Below, one piece after another: positions 33,227 through 46,811 of a stretch of 64,000 bases of DNA (position 1 is the stretch's first letter; the number at the start of each line of letters is the position of its first letter). The DNA comes from Corynespora cassiicola (Eukaryota > Ascomycota > Dothideomycetes > Pleosporales > Corynesporascaceae), in contig JAEUWY010000005.1 in NCBI GenBank assembly GCA_022059125.1, positions 310,001 through 374,000 of the forward strand, read 5' to 3'. The translations under genes were made by a program, and so were the position numbers. The notes under the pieces are model-generated. The model ran no database searches. It was not told where the DNA came from and was given only the letters and a program-made list of their open reading frames with translations.

Positions 33227-36155
33227 ATGGCTCCCTCTCTTAGCCTCCGTCCTCGCACCCGCGACGACCGACCTCCCACCCGGGACAATGCCGACCACTC
33301 CCTCATCATCCCCAGCAGGACCTCCTCGCTGCACTCGCGCATCACCCAGCCGCTGCCGTCCACCCTCAACGTCAAGCCTGGTGCCAGGAGTCCCAAGACC
33401 CTCACCCACGCCTACATGGTATGCGGTGTCGGCCGCGAGCCCTCGCAATGGGTCAAGGCACCCGCCCCCGCCCAGGGCAAGATCCAACACATGAAGGGTG
33501 CTGTAGGCACTTTTTGGCTCCCCGAGATCCTGGGCAGCAGTCCCAGGCTGGAGCAGGACAATGAGATTGCTAGGTCATTGCACGCCGCTATGCGGGTATG
33601 TACTTTTCTTTTTTTCCCCTACCACTCCCGATCACCATAACAACGTCACTGACCGTGCACTCTTCTCGCCCCATCTAGGCTTGCTTTCCCCACGATGTAG
33701 AGATTTGCACTGGCAGGAGCCAGCCCCACTGTGTACACCACTCTTTTGTCCTCCAGCAGGACTCTTCACACACCCTCTATGGAATTGCCCTGCGCGTCTG
33801 GTCTCGCGCCGATGAGAAGAGGGCCGAGACGATCCGTGACTTGCGCAAGCGCATCGAGCCCGACTTCTTTGACAATGCTGACGAAACCTACTGGATCCCC
33901 TACTGCCTTAGCTTCCTCTCCCGGTATCCCTTGTACAACCTGCTAGGCGACTATCTGCGCGGTATGTGGATTCACTGGAACAAGGCCACTAACCTCTTCC
34001 ATGCCGAGGAAGTCTCGCGGATACTGAGCTTCCCGGCTCCCCGGCTCAACGATTTGGTCAGGATCGACATGAAGGACTACGCCTTGTGCTACCAGTTCCC
34101 TTCCTCGCCAACCGGCTTCCAGAACTTTGCCATGTGGCCCCTGTTCACGTGTCTCTCCATCCCCAATATCGTTGGTGTCATTGAGGCTGCCGTGTCGCCG
34201 ACGAGGCGCATCATCTTCGTCAGCCACTACCCGGCTATGCTCACAATTGCGGCTGAGACGGTGCGGTTCTGTGTGCGCGTGTACGAGTGGAGCGGTCTGT
34301 ACGTTCCCGTGGTGCACGCCCGACACGTCAAGGACCTCGTCCAGGAGCCCGGTCCGTACATTCTGGGTGTCACGTCCGAGTGCCGCTCGCTCTTCACTGC
34401 CCCTACGGATGCCCTCGTTGTGGATCTGGACAGGAACTTTGTACTGACTTCGAGCCCTCCGACTGCTCTTTCCGCCGGACAGCGCACCAAGATGATTAAC
34501 CGCCTGACCCAGGCCCTGAACGGCGAGGTCGCACCTACTGGCGTTCCACAGCATCTCCGGTCCGCGTACGGTGGTGGCAAGCTCATTCCGGCTGGCCAGA
34601 TCATCGTGATGCGTGGTGAGGTGGAGAGCATCCAGGATCCGGACTGGTGGAACCAGGACTCGGTCATGACCGTCATGGACCACGTTTGTGAGAAGCTGGT
34701 AAGTTCTCTGCCCCCGGCGCTAACGTATACGTTACTTATTTGGTACACCAGGGGCGCAACACTGGCGTAAAGGCCATCTTCGGCGGCTCTGTCAAGAAGC
34801 CGCTGATGACCAAGGTGTCCATGCGCCATCTCAACGAGATTGTCCGCGAGCGCAACCAGTACTCCCGTGACGCTCAGGAGGCCTGGCAGGATTTCATCAA
34901 CCTCAAGGGCCGCATGGACACTGAGTTGTCCAAGGTTACCAAGAGGAACAACTTCCTTGTCGAGGAGCTTGAGAGCTGGAAGCAGCAGTTCCTCAAGTTC
35001 CAGGCCTTTGCCGAGCAGCTCACCAAGGAGACTCAGGAGCTCAAGGTCAAGATCGAGAACCACAAGCGCGAGAACCGCCGTCTCACTGGTCTCATTGACC
35101 AGCAAAAGGATGACGCCGCTCGTCTTACTGTGCGTCTCTCAGGCACTGAGAAGCAGCGCGACGACGCTCTCGAGGCTCTCGTCTTGCAGCAAGAAATTGC
35201 CGAGGAGCTCGAGCGTGAACGCAAGAGGAACAAGAAGGAGCTCGGTGCGCTCCAGCACACCAACACCGCCATTCTCCGCCAGCGGGACGAGGCGCAACGC
35301 GTCGTCCTCCACCTTCGTGCACTCATTGAGGGTCAAACCCACCACATGGAACACATTGTCAAATCTTTGAACACCGCCCCCGAAACCTCAAATTACATGG
35401 AGGATGGATTCGAAGACGTTCCCGAAGAGGATGAGGAGGACCTTGAGGAGCGAGCGAGCCTTCGCGAGTCCGCCAAGGACGCCTCAGAGGTCGGAACCAT
35501 CCGCGGCGTAGGTGGCGTAGCTGATCGAGTTGAATCGAGAGCGAGCACCGTAGATGGCAAGCATCTCGATGGTGAGGATGTCACACCAGACATGGAACAG
35601 CGCTTACTCGGAAGTCCAGTTAACCGCAATTCCAAGCGGTTCTCTACTTCGTCTATGGTCGACGTTGCCGACCGACACCTGCGCGACAAGACGGACGCCA
35701 TTGCCTATATCATCCGCAACATCTCGGAGCAGTGCGCCGCCGCAGTCGAGGGACTGCAGCTTGCGCAGCAGGCCGACACCGAGGACGACAGCCACAGCGA
35801 GCGCCGCGCCTCGGTTGGTCATTTGTCGTCGGTCGACGGCCGCGCGCAGAGCACGCAGGGCTCCGACTACGGCGACGAAGACATGCTGCGCCCGCACCGT
35901 GGTTCCTCGATCCCGCCCACGCCCGACCTTACGCACCGCTCGAGCACGTCCATGTCGATGACGAGCGCGTCGACGACGCCCGACCGCCACTCGCTGCAGC
36001 ACAGGCCCCACGATGATATCCCTGATGTGCCGACGCGCATCATCGAGCACGACGACGAGCACCTCGAAGACGAGCTGCCTTCGGACATGGTTCCCGTGTC
36101 CAAGTACGCGACGCCGTTGGCGCGTCACTCGCACAGCATGCGCTCGGTGCAGTAA
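33227..36155 (+). CDS. DENN-domain protein (uDENN-cDENN-dDENN) with coiled coil
   Basis: Model join(33227..33595, 33679..34698, 34752..36155), 930 residues; both introns (83 and 53 bp) are GT-AG and close in phase. The N-terminus has THAYMVCGVGREPSQW and, after the first intron, HTLYGIALRVWSRAD (uDENN). The cDENN core follows: YWIPYCLSFLSRYPLYNLLG, then FTCLSIPNIVGVIEAAVSPT, RRIIFVSHYPAMLTIAAETV, then EWSGLYVPVVHA and EPGPYILGVTSEC. The dDENN-like part contains TDALVVDLDRNFVL. From about residue 485 to 660 there is a long coiled coil (LSKVTKRNNFLVEELESWKQ, RLSGTEKQRDDALEALVLQQ), then an acidic and Ser-rich tail. DENN proteins are guanine-nucleotide exchange factors for Rab GTPases in membrane traffic. 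The specific Rab is unknown. The tail has repeated STP-rich stretches likely to be phosphorylated. Confidence 0.85.
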
Positions 36156-38931
36156 GTGCCTGAAACGAAGAAAGAAAAACTTTGCGGGTTGAAGACAAGA
36201 TTTTTCCTTTGCCGTCCACATATTTCCTCTTTCTTTTTTCTTTGTCTCTTGAAATCTACACACGCACCCCATGTTACGTGTGCGTGTATGCATGTGCGTG
36301 CGTGCGTGTGTTGTGTCTGTACGTGTGTGTGTGCTCAGCGATTCATTTACCAATCTCATGACGCGATCCACCGACCCCTACCTATATCTCTCTACCTCTT
36401 TTATAAACTCTCGACCGACCGACCGACCGACCAACTAAATGTCTACTCTCCTAACTCGACAACTCTCCAACCCGTTTTACGACCCTTTTTTTGTTATTCC
36501 TCTCTTTTTTTTACCATTACATTTGCACAGGAAGGAGGTGTTTTGGCGGGATTGGGGCTACCAAACTTTTTTTATTACATTTCAATTCATAACCTTTTTT
36601 ATTAGCCTCATTTAACATTTACACTTTTTTCAACCTTTCACTATGTTACACCTTTTTTCGGATCGGATTTAGTCTACCTTTGCAGGGTGGGCTTTGGGGC
36701 CGGCTGTTACCATTATATTACTGATTACTTAGTTACTAGTACACTTCATTCTTGACTGGTGTTTTTGAGTGAAGTGTGTGAGGGAGGGGGGAGAGTAAGG
36801 GAATGGAAGGGGGAGAGGGGGTTTCTTTTGTACATCTGGATGTGTGGGGGGGTGAAGGGTGCGGTGGATGATGGGGTACTGCGCGCCTGTGGTGCGGATG
36901 GGTACCTAGCTAGATCATATGGCATGGCATGGCATGGCGTAGCAGAGCTTCCTTTGATGAGGGGGCTGGAGGAGATACAGGGATGGAATGGAAAAGGGAA
37001 ATTGGGGCCCATCGAATGGGCAGGCGGACGGACGGACTGGCGGGCAGACGGGCGAACAGGATCTTTCAGCCCTTCCTTTCTCCGTCCCGTCTATCCCAAT
37101 GTGTGTAGCTCATCACTTTTTTTTTTCTCTATATTTCTTTGAAAATGTTTGTTCGGTTTCTTACTGTTTACCAAACCTTTTTTTTTTCCTTTTGCGTGTG
37201 CGTGTCTGTGTGGCTCTTGTCTAATGTGCGCATCTCTTATGTCGTGTTGTTATGGGCGGTCATGTCTGGTTCTGAACTTTTCCCCCCTTTCTTTTCCTTC
37301 ATGGGGAGGGTTTGGGTGATGGGGTGAGAGGGTGGAGAGGAAGCGGGTAGAGCAGAGTAATTAGATGGGAGGATTATAATACCAGTTTTTTTTTGCCATT
37401 GACTTCAATCATGGAATGTCTACATGTTTGAGTGATGCGCGAGGGACCGAGTACGTGCTCGACCACGGAGTCGATCGCGAGAGAAGGGGAAGGTGGGGTT
37501 GCTTTGTGTGGGAGAGAGAGATTGGAGGGGAGGAAAGGGGCGGTAGTGTGGTGGAGCTATTCTTGTACCGCGGGGAAGAGATGTGCTGCTGGGGGTTGTG
37601 CGTGCCTGGGTTTGGAGTATGGGGTTTAAGTGGGGAGGGCAATGTAAGAGAGTGCCACGTCGGGTGGCCAATCCGAGACTGGAGGGGTTGCGGTTCGCGT
37701 CATTGGTGCGGATCTTTGTGATAGTTACGCGGCATCTGGGTCAGGATTCTTCGGTGTGAGATGGATGGCATGTTATGACTTGAGGACATTGTGATTGGGC
37801 TGCTCTCGTGCAAGTGTAGTGCGTGCAAAACACTGACGTAGTGGCACTCTTGGAGTGATCAGGTGCAATATGATGGCTTCGAAATACCATGTCCCAACCA
37901 CTCCTATTGGGTATAATGCTATCCATTACCTGCAAAACCTTGAACTCCCCCATAGCATCTCAATCTTAAGCCATCGCCAGCCATATCCTCTCAGCACAGA
38001 ACCCAAAATCCACACCCACCTCCCCCATCCTCTCAGATCATCGGTCACACTCCCAACCTCTTCCCCCTCCTCCTTTATAATGCAGCCCCCCCCCCCCCCC
38101 CCCCCAAAAAAAAAAAAAAGCCCACCTTCTCCAAACCCTCCATTCCTCGCCCCCCAAACCACAATCCGAGAGGCCAACCGCACCTCCTACTCCTCCCCGC
38201 GCACCACCTCCTCTATCCAGCCTCACGCCCAGTCCTGCCTTTTGTGTCGAACAGCTCGCGATCGGCCACGTGGCGCACGGCAAGCATCCCTCAACTGTGC
38301 AGTTCAGTGCTGAACAAGAAAGTTTTTTCGACGGCCGGAGGGGGGGGGAAGGGGTTCGGTGTGGAGGAGCTAGCTCTAGCTTTGCAAAGGTGAAGGTGCG
38401 GTGGTGGATTTTGAAGTTTTGGAGCGGGAGCGAGTTAGAGGGATGGATGGATGGGGAGAAACTGAGAGGTCGTGGCCTGCTCTACTTGTTTGTAGGGCCT
38501 TCGCTACTGTCCGCGAAGTGACGGTGTTGGAGTTTTGGATGGGGTGCGAGGGGCAGGTGCTGCCATGGTGTTCGGAGGGCGTTGGCGGTGGAGGGGAGCT
38601 ACTAGGACCCGGGATGGCTATATCTTAGAGTCTTCAAGGTTGTTTGCCAGACGTGGTATGGCAGGTAGGGAGCTGTTGATGATTTGGATTTCGTATAGGC
38701 TGTTGTGGAGCCAGGTCTTCTCGCGGGAAGATCTGCCGGCTGCGGTTTCAATGGTGTCGACTTTGGACTCGATCAAGCCGAACGAAACTCGGGTATTTGT
38801 TGTAAAAGGACTCGTCGAAATCCAAGCTCTGGTACAGGAGGAGGTCTATATCTGCCTAGGATATCCCATGGCAGGTTAAAGCGAAGCGCTTGAGATGCTT
38901 TGCGATTCTTGCAGGTTATGAGCATGCCGAA
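36156..38931. other. 3' flank of the DENN gene and gene-poor region
   Basis: Contains the likely 3' UTR, several GTGCGTGCGTGTG-type and CGAC tetranucleotide runs (36290-36330, 36416-36430), many T-runs, and no supportable gene. Confidence 0.45.
38086..38119 (+). repeat. Poly-C run followed directly by a poly-A run
   Basis: About 20 consecutive C are followed without a break by about 14 A, flanked by CA-rich and C-rich sequence. Homopolymers of this length in GC are rare in ascomycete genomes and are error-prone in sequencing, so the exact lengths should be doubted. Confidence 0.8.
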
Positions 38932-39105
38932 TCAGCTCACGAAAACTTTGTAGCCGTTAGTGCTGAACTCGATATCGCTGTACAGGTATTCCTTGTCCAT
39001 TAGATGGTAGGATGAACTGGCTAGGCACATACTGGTGAGATCCTTTGAAGCAAGAAGCTCCGCAATGCGCTTGTGGTGCTCGGTAGGGAGTGCGTTGATT
39101 GGCAT
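38932..39105 (-). pseudogene. F-box N-terminal fragment, frame-shifted
   Basis: ATG 39105 opens MPINALPTEHHKRIAELLAS, then KDLTSMCLASSSYHLMDKEY and LYSDIEF, a clear F-box (LPxEhxxxIaxxLxxxDLxxxcLxSxxxh). Such motifs bind Skp1 in SCF ubiquitin ligases. The frame closes after 57 residues at VFVS-TGA. Adding one base at the GTTTTCGTG junction would let it continue as VFRELIRHAHNLQE, which reads like the start of a helical or LRR part, so I take the stop as the result of a one-base loss. Downstream remains cannot be followed further. It may be related to the F-box/LRR-like relic near 24 kb. Confidence 0.5.
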
Positions 39106-42100
39106 GGTGGGAATGCGCCGGAGAAATGAAAAAGGCGTGCGTGAGTCGGGTTCGAGAATTCTTTTGCTCAAGATAAATAGATGAACAGGTTGGCACCGGA
39201 GACTCTTAAATTCAATTTTGGCTTGTAAAAGTGGTGAAGATGAAGATGAATGTAGAGAATTGACATATCTGCCTCCAGATCCTAGACACAATCTTGATTC
39301 TATCGTGCTCTCCTCTCAAAGGAGATGTTACGCCACTAAAGTTCTTTTTAGCGAATAAGAATACTAACTGGATCATTTGGTAACAAACCAGTCTTGCCTA
39401 CGAAGTGGACTAAGAGTTCTACGTGTGTGGAGGTGCTCAAGTGCAATTCACAATTTGTCCTTATCTATATTAGTATCTCCCTATTAGGCCAAAAAATAAT
39501 AGTATGTATACAAAAAAGCTGTATACTGTTACTATCCCTGATGTAAACATAGAGAAACAGATTTTCCAATATGCTAGTCAATGCAATTAGACGTGGCTGT
39601 AGGATAACATAAAGTGCCATGTGCCACATTCCTAACTGATAGATTGCTGACACCATCTCAAATATTGTTCCTAAGCTATCTTACTATCAGGTTGCAAAGT
39701 ATCAGTATCAACTACAGGTCCAAAGGTATAAATCGTGATGGCATCGTCAATCGACGGTTGGTCAGGAGAAGAGAGGTTATCCAAGAATCATTGATTTGAG
39801 ATTGAATCCATTCAACTTAGTATGTTTTGTGGATTAGAGAAGAAAGGTAGACAATCTTTGTTTCAAAGTTGAAAGGTCTGATATAGTTCATATCTAATTT
39901 CAGTTAACGTACCTTTGCCCGTCTACAAAACCAAGGCATACATTTTTAGAAATTACGTTTAAGAGACATAATATGTCTCTTGTCTACACAAACATATACA
40001 AATGACTGCCCCGTCATTGCAGTTTCAAAATCTATGAATTAAGTGCCACATGAACCCATCTTTTGCCAAAATGGTGGAAATGTGTCAGGCAAATGTACTC
40101 TGCGTCAACACTCACGAAGAGCCAGGCAGACCCAACCAGACGATATCACAATCATAATGAGCAATATCATACCTTGCGAAATAATATCGACCCCATACTC
40201 TCCAACCGAGGCCGTAAAAGTCGAACATAGACATGTGGTATCGCACTACACCCCCCTCACCCACCATCCATGGACCCCCTCCCATCACAATTCCACACAA
40301 CCCCTACTACACTCCAACCTCGTCCCCAGCCCGCATCCACGCAATCTAATCCACCACCAACCTCCCGGCCTACTCCCTTTCCTACGGAACCCAGTTGAAA
40401 CACCCCGACCCCAGCGGGCGGGGACCCGGGAGCCCCACTCTGCATACACTTACTCGACACTTACATATCCACTACGCCCGCGCTACATGGCCACCGCTTA
40501 CAACTCGATTCCAACCGCAGCGCCGGACGCCCCGGAAAGATGGAGAGGGTAAGACAAGAAAAACGTGGGCGCCGAGTCGCTTTGTAACTGGCCCGTCTGA
40601 CCAGCTTGACCCGACCGGCCCACACACTTCGGTCCATCGGCCGTCCATCGGACATGGCCCGTTCCTTGTGAGCCGTGACGACCAGCATGATGTACCGGCG
40701 GGGTAAAGCCTCGTGCAGGTCGAGCCAGAGAGACGGGCCGTGGTCGGTACAAGAAGCGGGGGCAAAGACGTGGCGACGATATCCGTGGGCCGGCAGTGGG
40801 CGGTGACAGCGCGCCCAAGGACGGGGACGCCGAGAGCCGCATCATCCATCCATGCCTCCAGCTCAGCCTCATCGCGCGGACACAGTACCACGCTTACCTG
40901 CATGCATACAAGCATGCATGCTCCCACTGTTTCGTTGTCGTCACCACCTCACCGACTTGCCCGCCTTCCATGTTTTACTCAACCCACACATGCGCATACG
41001 CATACCTACGCGCAAGGCTCCAAATTTGGCATTCAAAGTCTGCAAGCCATATGCAATAGCAGCGGACATTATAGTGCCTACTTACCCACCCTCGGAACAA
41101 CTAAGCAATCAGCCTCCCCACTTGCCCTAAAAACAATTCTCCGATATTCTCCTAGCCTCGATCCGCGGCTGCGCGATGCGATTCGATTCGATGCAGCGCG
41201 CACCATGGGACGGGAAGTGGTTGATCCGTAGTTGAGTGCGTGACTGGCTGACAGGTAACGCTCCTCTCGAATCTGGAGCGCTGGCGCTGCATCAAGTTCG
41301 ATTGGGGCCCATCCTTTGCTCCCATCATTCATTGGCGTGTATCGATCTGTCACTGCTGCGTTGGCTATGCGGACAGGAGGGGTGCGCGAGGCTGGAGCGA
41401 TGCATGAAAGGCTGGAAAGGGGAACGGTGTCATGCGGGTAGATGACTCGCTCGCTCGGCTTGAGGAATGTGAAACGGAGGAACGTGGGGAGAGAGAGGGG
41501 TGACAGTTGTTGAGACTACAGCTTTGTGGGCGACAAGAAACCTGTTAGCAGATGGCGGTTGTAAGTAGGTGCAAGAAAATAGAGACCGAGTGCGAAAGTT
41601 CATTTTGCGGACCGACATGGTGGTGCAGTGGTGACGACGGTGGTGAGGGGCCGGCGACATGTAGGGGAGTGGAGAGGCAGGAGATGCCTCAGGCCGTCGC
41701 ATGCGGACGGCGTCTCAACGTCTCGAAACTTCAGTGCCTGCGCGCCGCATCGTCAGTGTCTCCCTTTTGGCGGTGGCGATAGTTGAGGCTGAAAACGTTG
41801 GTTGTGACTTGCATTAGAGACGAGGACGAACTCTTCTCACGCCATGAAACGTCAGGCCGTCCGCACAGTCAGTATCGGCGGCCACCACCCCAAATCACGA
41901 ACTGATGAGATTGACGGGGCATCCTGAAACTTTTCAGTTTGTCAAGTTCCACTTCAACTCCTGGCCGCCAACTCGCAGGAACCGGTCGAAAGCGAACCGG
42001 GATTGTGCCGTCTTGGTCGCGATGTCGCGCTTACTACGGAAACCTTAACAGTCGTTTGATAATAAACTTCGAATAAATTCCAGAAGCATTCGAAGTGGGC

Positions 42101-45100
42101 TAAACCTTCGGAGAATACGGAGATATGGACAGCAGGAAGGCAGTGGACCGCAGAGCATCGCAGCTCCGTGCTGAAGGTTTGGTGTAGAAATATGCAGAGA
42201 ATTACTCGCACCTGCATTGCATCCACCTTCCCCAAGATAACTTTGGGCACTGGAATCAGGGCATAGGGGCCAGATCATGGACGGCTGCCTCAATGTCAAA
42301 GGAGTGACGTCTGATCCCGGTTGGATGCAGTGCCGGTCTTCCATGATCGGATGCATGCTTCAGAAGTGCTGGCTCATCACAAGTAGATATTTGGGGCAAG
42401 AAATGGCCAACGAAGATCCTCTGGGAGGATCTCCCTTTCCGCAGAAGTCGCGTGGTCAGAGTGGAGACGCCGAATTGCGCACCCTTAGGAGGGGCCTGGT
42501 CTCCTAGCCGCGGAATGCAGACTGCTCGCTGAGGCCGGCTCGACGCGCCGACTTGCTCGAAATAGGTGCTTGCCCGAGGGTACTGCAGTACACGTCGAGC
42601 CTGGTCAGATGCTAGCGTCGCGGGAAGTCCTGTAGTCGGCAAAGATGAACCCTTCAGGCACGGAGCGACACGGGAAGGACACGATATGCAGATCCAAGGT
42701 AGTTGCAGAGACCAAAAAAAATAATAATTTCACCACGATGTCAAACAGTAGCCACGAATGAATCGTGAACAACAGACAGGTGATGGACGCCACCTGACTC
42801 GCTGGTCGATATCGCCTAGAGTAGCCGATAGGTGGTGGTGGTGGACTGGCGAGGTGCAAGTAGAAATTAGGTTTGGGACTGGCAGCGCATATCGATAGGC
42901 ACTTGCAGCATTTCCCCGCAAAACCTGCTGGCCGTTGAATCTGCCAAATGACAAGGACGGCAAGCGGTGAAGATGAGCGGATAAAGAGAAAGCGGGGCCA
43001 CTCGAGATTTTGTTCTGTTGGTCGAGAGCGCAGGGGGACATGGCCAGGGCAGCGATCACCAACACTCGGGTCTCAGACACGTCGAGGACAAAGGTTTGCA
43101 AGAGTGGATGCAGTAGGCAGAGGGCTAGCGACAAAACAACAAGCCCAGAGGCTACGATGCAGAGCTTTTGGGCCCAAGGGCTCGTCTGTCGACGTGTCAC
43201 ATGCGATGCGTGCAGAAAAAGGACCTACTGTACTGTAAGTTCATTCCAGGCCTTCCTCCCCACCTGGCCAGTGAACTTGGTGAAGCAGAGTATCCATGGC
43301 CAGACCGGGTCCAAGATGGCTACTGCCGGGGAATCAGGCGGAGGAAGGTCTGCGTAAGCGCGCTTGGGCGCCTCAGAGAGCAGTGGGGCGATTGCGCGAG
43401 ATCAAACGTCGATGCGTGACGAAGCTGGATAGATACGGGCAGGGAAGGGCAGCGATGGCGATGACGCTCCGACACAAGCTAGGTACAAGAGAGGTGCAAG
43501 TGAGGCGGCGAGACCATGGAACGGCTTTTGTGCGTGGAGGGGGCTGCACAAACGAGAAGGAGCTCGTACCTGCATCCAAGAGCAGCACCTTCCGCGGACG
43601 GGCAACGCTGGAAGGAACGCGTCGGTGTGCGGGAAGGCGCTGGTGGAGCTCCGCGGCAGGCTTTGGAAGGAGCAATGGAGGGGAAGAAGGAACAGGTGGT
43701 GTTGCCCCGTGACGCCCACCAAGGGACCTCGAGGACCTGCAAGAAAAGGGTCGACTACGGGCGAAGCTTGATATGGGACGATACCTCGCATATCCCGGTG
43801 CTGATCGAGGGGGTTTGCCTAAGGCGGCGGAAAGCGTTTTAGCGCGTGCCGTCGGCGTTGGCAAGATTCAACCTCGCAGGCGCAGGCTGCTCCTGTGTGC
43901 GCGTACCTGAGGCAATGGCAGCCGCGTGATGCACGAACAAGCTACCAAGCGAAGTGCCTACCTGGGCAGGCACACAGAAGGTGCGGCCGAGCGGACGGGC
44001 GCTGGGACAGGACGCGTTAGCAAATGCATCCGCCTCTCCACCTACATAGGACCGTTATCCGGGCAAAACCACCCAGCCTCGTGTAGCCAAGCCGTGAAAG
44101 CCGTGCACCAAAGCCCGCTGCGGAAAGGATGGTGTGGAACGGGCAGCTGCATGTTCACACCGCACATTGAAGAGGTGGGGAGGGGTGCGAGGAATGTGAT
44201 GGAGTAGACAGCAGGAGGGGCTCGCCAGGTTGGGTCAAACACGTAGACGCAAAAGTGGGAAGGGCCAATGAAGATATGTGGCCATGGGTGAAGTGCGCGG
44301 GAGGCGTGCTGACGGGCGGCGGGAGACGCGCTGGATCCACCGGTTGCTTGACGGTTCTCTGCTCTCCAAGGCTGCGAGAATTATTAAGTCGAGTCCAAAG
44401 CGGTTAAGCACCGGGATTGAGATGCAGGTGCTCTGATAGCAGCGCCCCAGGTGGCAGCACGAATGACCAAGAAAAATTGGATCGAGGCACTTTCACCATG
44501 GAGAATCGTACGATGGATGGGATACGGGCAGCGGCGGCGGCGGCGGCGGCGGCGTCAATGGCAGCGTTAGCGGTCGCGGGGGGTGCGTATGGGCTCAGTG
44601 TTGTTGAGGGGGTGCGTCGACGGCGGAACGGTGGAGCGAAGTGGTGCTTTGGGGGGAAAAGGGGGGCACGGAACGAAGGCGGTTCTGCGTCGCGGTGGTG
44701 GTGGTGGTGTCTGCGTGGGCTGGCTCCAGCCACAAGCGGGCGGAACGAGATGAAGGGCGAGGACCAAGGACCAAGGCCGAAAGCAATGCCCATCACGTCG
44801 AATCGAGGGAGGCAGAGGAGCAACGCACACGCAAGCACCAAGCACCAGATGGCATCGAGGATGAAGGCGGAAAGGGCGCCCGAAGGCGTATTCCTGTTGC
44901 AGTCAGGATCCTCCATCACAACACTGATGGGCTGCAGCTCTGGTCACCTTTGTCCCGAGCCTCTGCCGCCGCTTGGCAGCACCTCAGGAGGACAGCGCTC
45001 GCCTCGCAATTTCTAGTGCGGGATTGCCGTTGCTGAAACACGGCCATACTGCTGTCGGAGTAGCTTCGCGTGGCCGCCCTGGGACGCGACTCGACGGCCG

Positions 45101-46811
45101 CCCAGCCGGGAGATGGGGGCGTTAAGGGTCTACATGGGCATGTATAGAGGGAGCCTGTAGAGGTAGCCGACGGCCGTGGTGCAGCAGTGACACAATGATG
45201 CTCTGTGATATCAGCGCGTACGGTGCTACCAGGCGGCATGTATGCCCAGACAGCTGTTCCTGGCCACGGCTCCACCGCCAGAGTCCACTTGGGGCGGCCG
45301 TGGCATGGGTGGATGCTGGGGGCTCGGTTGACGTGCGAGGGCGGTTGCCATGGGCAATGGGCGCACGCACTACAACGGCGAGCGGCGAGCATTCAGTAGC
45401 ATTCCGCAGCCCGCAGCCCGCAGCCCGCAGCCGCCAGGACCAGCAGATGTCGGGGAGGGGGCTCTGGCAGATGGGCTTCTATAAAAAAACAACCAGGCAC
45501 GCATCGGATTCGGCAGTGGTCGAAACGGCCAGCAGCTCAGCTGTCTGCGTGGGCGGCGTCGTCTGCAATGCCCACGGGGGCGCCTCGAGGGGATTAGGCA
45601 GGCCAGGCAGGCCAGGCAGGCGTGGCCGGGGGGAGCTGGACTGGCACGGCGCCACTGTGGTAGCGATCGCCGGGCTGAGGGCTAGCGGGAGGTGGAAACG
45701 TTGACACCTGTGGTCACGACAAAGTTTGCCAGAGTGGTCGGCGGCGCAGAGTTTCCTGGGAGCCTGGGTCCGCCTGGGTTCGCCTGTGCGCCTGGGATCG
45801 CATGTGTTCGGGCAATTTCGCACGGTGCGCCAACACGGCGCTGGGTCGAGGGCTGCCCCGTGAGGCTGCGCGCTCTCGGAGACGAGCAGACGAGCTGAGG
45901 GCTGGAGGCCACCAGGCAGGGAGACGGCGCCTGGCCACCACCAAAAGGGACCGCCGCGCGCAAAAGGACCGCCCAAAGGGGACCGTCCAAAAAGCAAATG
46001 CCCGCAGTGCCCGCAGTGCCCGCAGTGCCCGCAGCAGCCCTCTCTCTCTCCGCGTCGCACAACGGCGGGAGGCCGTGTAGGGCGTCGTGGGCCATGCACT
46101 CCGGACGGGGGGGCGTGATGGCCATGTCGCCGGTGCAGCTCTGCGCCCTCGCTAACGCTGCCTCTGCCGGCCTGTCCAGCGAGGAGCAGCAGCACCAGCA
46201 GCAGCCTGAGCGTGTGCGGTGCGCACAGAGAGAGAGAGAGAGAGAGAGGACCAGCCCTGGGGAGGCTGCCAGTGCCAGTGCCAGTGCCAGTGCCAGCGTC
46301 CCAGCGTGAGCCAGTCCCAGCCGGGCCTCGTTCCCCTGAGCCCATCCGGCCAGCGGCCAGGGGTGCGCCGCGTCTAGTAGCAGCAGCGCGCGCAGACCGC
46401 ACACCCATGAAGACAAGCCCTACCTGCTCTCACTTCACCAAAAAAATAATCCCCCCTCCCCTCCGCCCAGCGCCCTTCCTCCACCATTCACCTCCAGCCT
46501 CTCGCCTTCCACCTCCCCTTGCGGCGCGGACCCGTCTCTCCTTCACACCTCTCTCCGCCCGCCCGCCGTGCTGGATGCTGCACCAACAGCACCACCACCG
46601 CCAGCCGCCTCTCAAGCCGCGCCCAGGCTAAATCGCCCGTCCTCTGCTGCCCTCGCATGACGCCCAGGGACCGCCTTCACCCGCCCTCGACCTCAACCTC
46701 GACTCGACCGGCTTCGCTGAGCCCATAGCCCTCGTCCCACGCGCGCCCTCCGTCGCCGCTCCCACTGCGCACGACCCCCGTCGATTACAACGGCCGCGCC
46801 GGGACCTAGCC
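39106..46811. other. 7.7-kb gene-poor region before the kinesin gene
   Basis: I found no supportable coding region on either strand. 39.3-40.0 kb is AT-rich; from 40.2 kb on it is GC-rich with many random frames. Short repeats are listed separately. The last few hundred bases before 46812 are pyrimidine-rich and probably serve as kinesin promoter and 5' UTR. A GCG trinucleotide run lies at about 44531-44553. Confidence 0.4.
45406..46296 (+). repeat. Cluster of five different short tandem repeats
   Basis: Within 900 bases there are: GCAGCCC x 3.9 (45406-45432), GGCAGGCCA x 2.7 (45597-45620), GCCCGCAGT x 3.9 (46000-46034), AG x 11 (46227-46248) and GCCAGT x 4.8 (46268-46296). Units differ in length (7, 9, 9, 2, 6), so this is not one degenerate array. 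They lie upstream of the kinesin gene in non-coding DNA. Confidence 0.75.

Noticed and set aside
42256..44919. Several 90-170-codon frames on both strands
   Set aside because: Overlapping frames in GC-rich DNA with no motif, no plausible splice pattern and no start context.
45406..46296. Possible CRISPR-like array
   Set aside because: The repeats are short, directly tandem and of different units, without spacers; this is eukaryotic DNA.
45479..46408. 309-codon minus-strand open frame upstream of the kinesin
   Set aside because: Runs through the tandem-repeat cluster; composition follows the repeats and no domain is visible.
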